From Pseudoalteromonas sp. SMS1 (GTDB lineage Bacteria > Pseudomonadota > Gammaproteobacteria > Enterobacterales > Alteromonadaceae): 64,000 nucleotides of DNA. Below are positions 63,353 to 64,000 of this stretch, piece after piece (the first letter of the stretch is position 1; every line of letters starts with the position of its first letter). Both the position numbers and the translations under genes were made by a program. The stretch covers positions 248,001 through 312,000 of the forward strand of contig NZ_JAKGBI010000006.1 of the NCBI RefSeq assembly GCF_021530565.1, read 5' to 3'. Below the pieces are notes generated by a model that saw only the letters and a program-made list of their open reading frames with translations, did no database searches and had not been told where the DNA came from.

Positions 63353-64000
63353 ATGAACCGCAAGGTAAACATCTCTGTTGATAACCTCCCTGACTCGCTT
63401 CGTGGTCAAATCCATGGGGTTGAAAGTGCGATTGATAACGAAAGCTTAGCACTATTTACAGACAACAAAGATGTAAGAATTTCTTTGGAAAATACAAATC
63501 ATGGGCTTAGAGCATACTCCAATACGTTCAACCATTATGACTTATGGGGTAGATTTGTACGCTCCGGACACAAAAAACTTCCATTAGAAGAAGCACCGAA
63601 AAAAACCATCATTACGCGTAGGATTTCTGAGAAGGTTGATGGGATTCTTTATGATGGCGAAATTAAAATAACCCCCGCCGTTGTTAGCAGTAAGAAAGAT
63701 GGCGATGAAACAGAGTTTTTGGTTTGGCCATCTGATAGAGAAGAAAAAGTAGAGCGCGCACTTATTAGACTGGCATCAAAAGGGAAGATTGTTAAAATCA
63801 ATTTTAAGTCCGGTATTCAATATGCGGTTATTTTTTCTATGAACGAACTAGCTCAGGAGCTCAAAGCTGTTGGGCAATCTATGCCTTATCCACAAATAAA
63901 AGAATCACTGGAAGCACTTCAAGGTTCAAAACTCTCGTTTAAATATCGAGCAACTGATACTAAAAATAGCGATGTTGATGATTCATTTTATGAGTCAAAT
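63353..64000 (+). CDS. Replication initiator protein of the chromid, N-terminal part
   Basis: 216 residues are visible; the gene runs off the right edge. The start ATG at 63353 follows GGAAG. Basic N-terminus (MNRKVNISVDNLPDSLRGQIHGVESAID), and a winged-helix-like segment (MNELAQELKAVGQSMPYPQIKESLEALQGSKLSFKY) resembling iteron-binding initiators. The upstream iterons and parAB neighbourhood support this role. The family could not be fixed without the C-terminus; it does not resemble the start of Vibrio RctB as remembered. Confidence 0.8.
   Translation, partial: MNRKVNISVDNLPDSLRGQIHGVESAIDNESLALFTDNKDVRISLENTNHGLRAYSNTFNHYDLWGRFVRSGHKKLPLEEAPKKTIITRRISEKVDGILYDGEIKITPAVVSSKKDGDETEFLVWPSDREEKVERALIRLASKGKIVKINFKSGIQYAVIFSMNELAQELKAVGQSMPYPQIKESLEALQGSKLSFKYRATDTKNSDVDDSFYESN

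Overview
The window looks like part of the secondary replicon (chromid) of a marine gammaproteobacterium close to Pseudoalteromonas. This rests on gene content and style: P1-type parAB beside a plasmid-type initiator, malate synthase G next to a long isocitrate lyase, MipA/OmpV plus DUF3019 with a two-component system, a TorF-type porin, and many PAS/TPR signalling proteins. GC content is low to moderate, and few mobile features are visible. No rRNA, CRISPR array, transposase or prophage was seen.

Layout. 1-2.1 kb is the end of a siderophore-uptake accessory operon (DUF3649-like, PepSY, DUF3325). 2.1-2.7 kb is a gene-free array of nine 18-bp GATC-containing iterons matching those at the replication origin at the far right end. 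2.8-8.5 kb holds a di-heme lipoprotein, a collagen-like DUF839 lipoprotein, a lipocalin and a methyltransferase. 8.5-13.4 kb is sbcCD. 16.3-23.2 kb is an RNA-repair locus: rtcR is divergent from a sigma54-type promoter, a roughly 420-nt structured leader with a tRNA-like element, and slipin-rtcB-rtcA-nucleotidyltransferase. 23.2-35 kb holds regulators and signalling genes: two LysR, one AraC, a hybrid histidine kinase and a five-PAS chemoreceptor. 35-43 kb holds a HAD phosphatase, a YebC-family protein, a TorF porin, phoD, ibpA and a secreted beta-helix protein preceded by a c-di-GMP-I riboswitch. 43.7-47 kb is a two-component/MipA operon. 47-51 kb is the glyoxylate shunt. 51.6-60.3 kb holds a TPR histidine kinase, rmuC, a response regulator and a SNF2 helicase. 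60.4-64 kb is parB-parA, the origin and the truncated initiator gene.

How parts work together. RtcR should sense RNA damage and switch on the rtc transcript with sigma54; that transcript carries RNA modules as well as the ligase and cyclase. The initiator at the right end should bind iterons at the origin. Matching sites 50-60 kb to the left, an exact one inside a methyltransferase gene, and a degenerate inverted set at 51.2-51.5 kb suggest long-range replication control. Malate synthase and isocitrate lyase are divergent and complete the glyoxylate bypass. The c-di-GMP riboswitch links the beta-helix protein to the sessile/motile switch.

Most attention is deserved by the rtc leader RNA, the dispersed iterons and the riboswitch with its predicted Shine-Dalgarno-sequestering hairpin.
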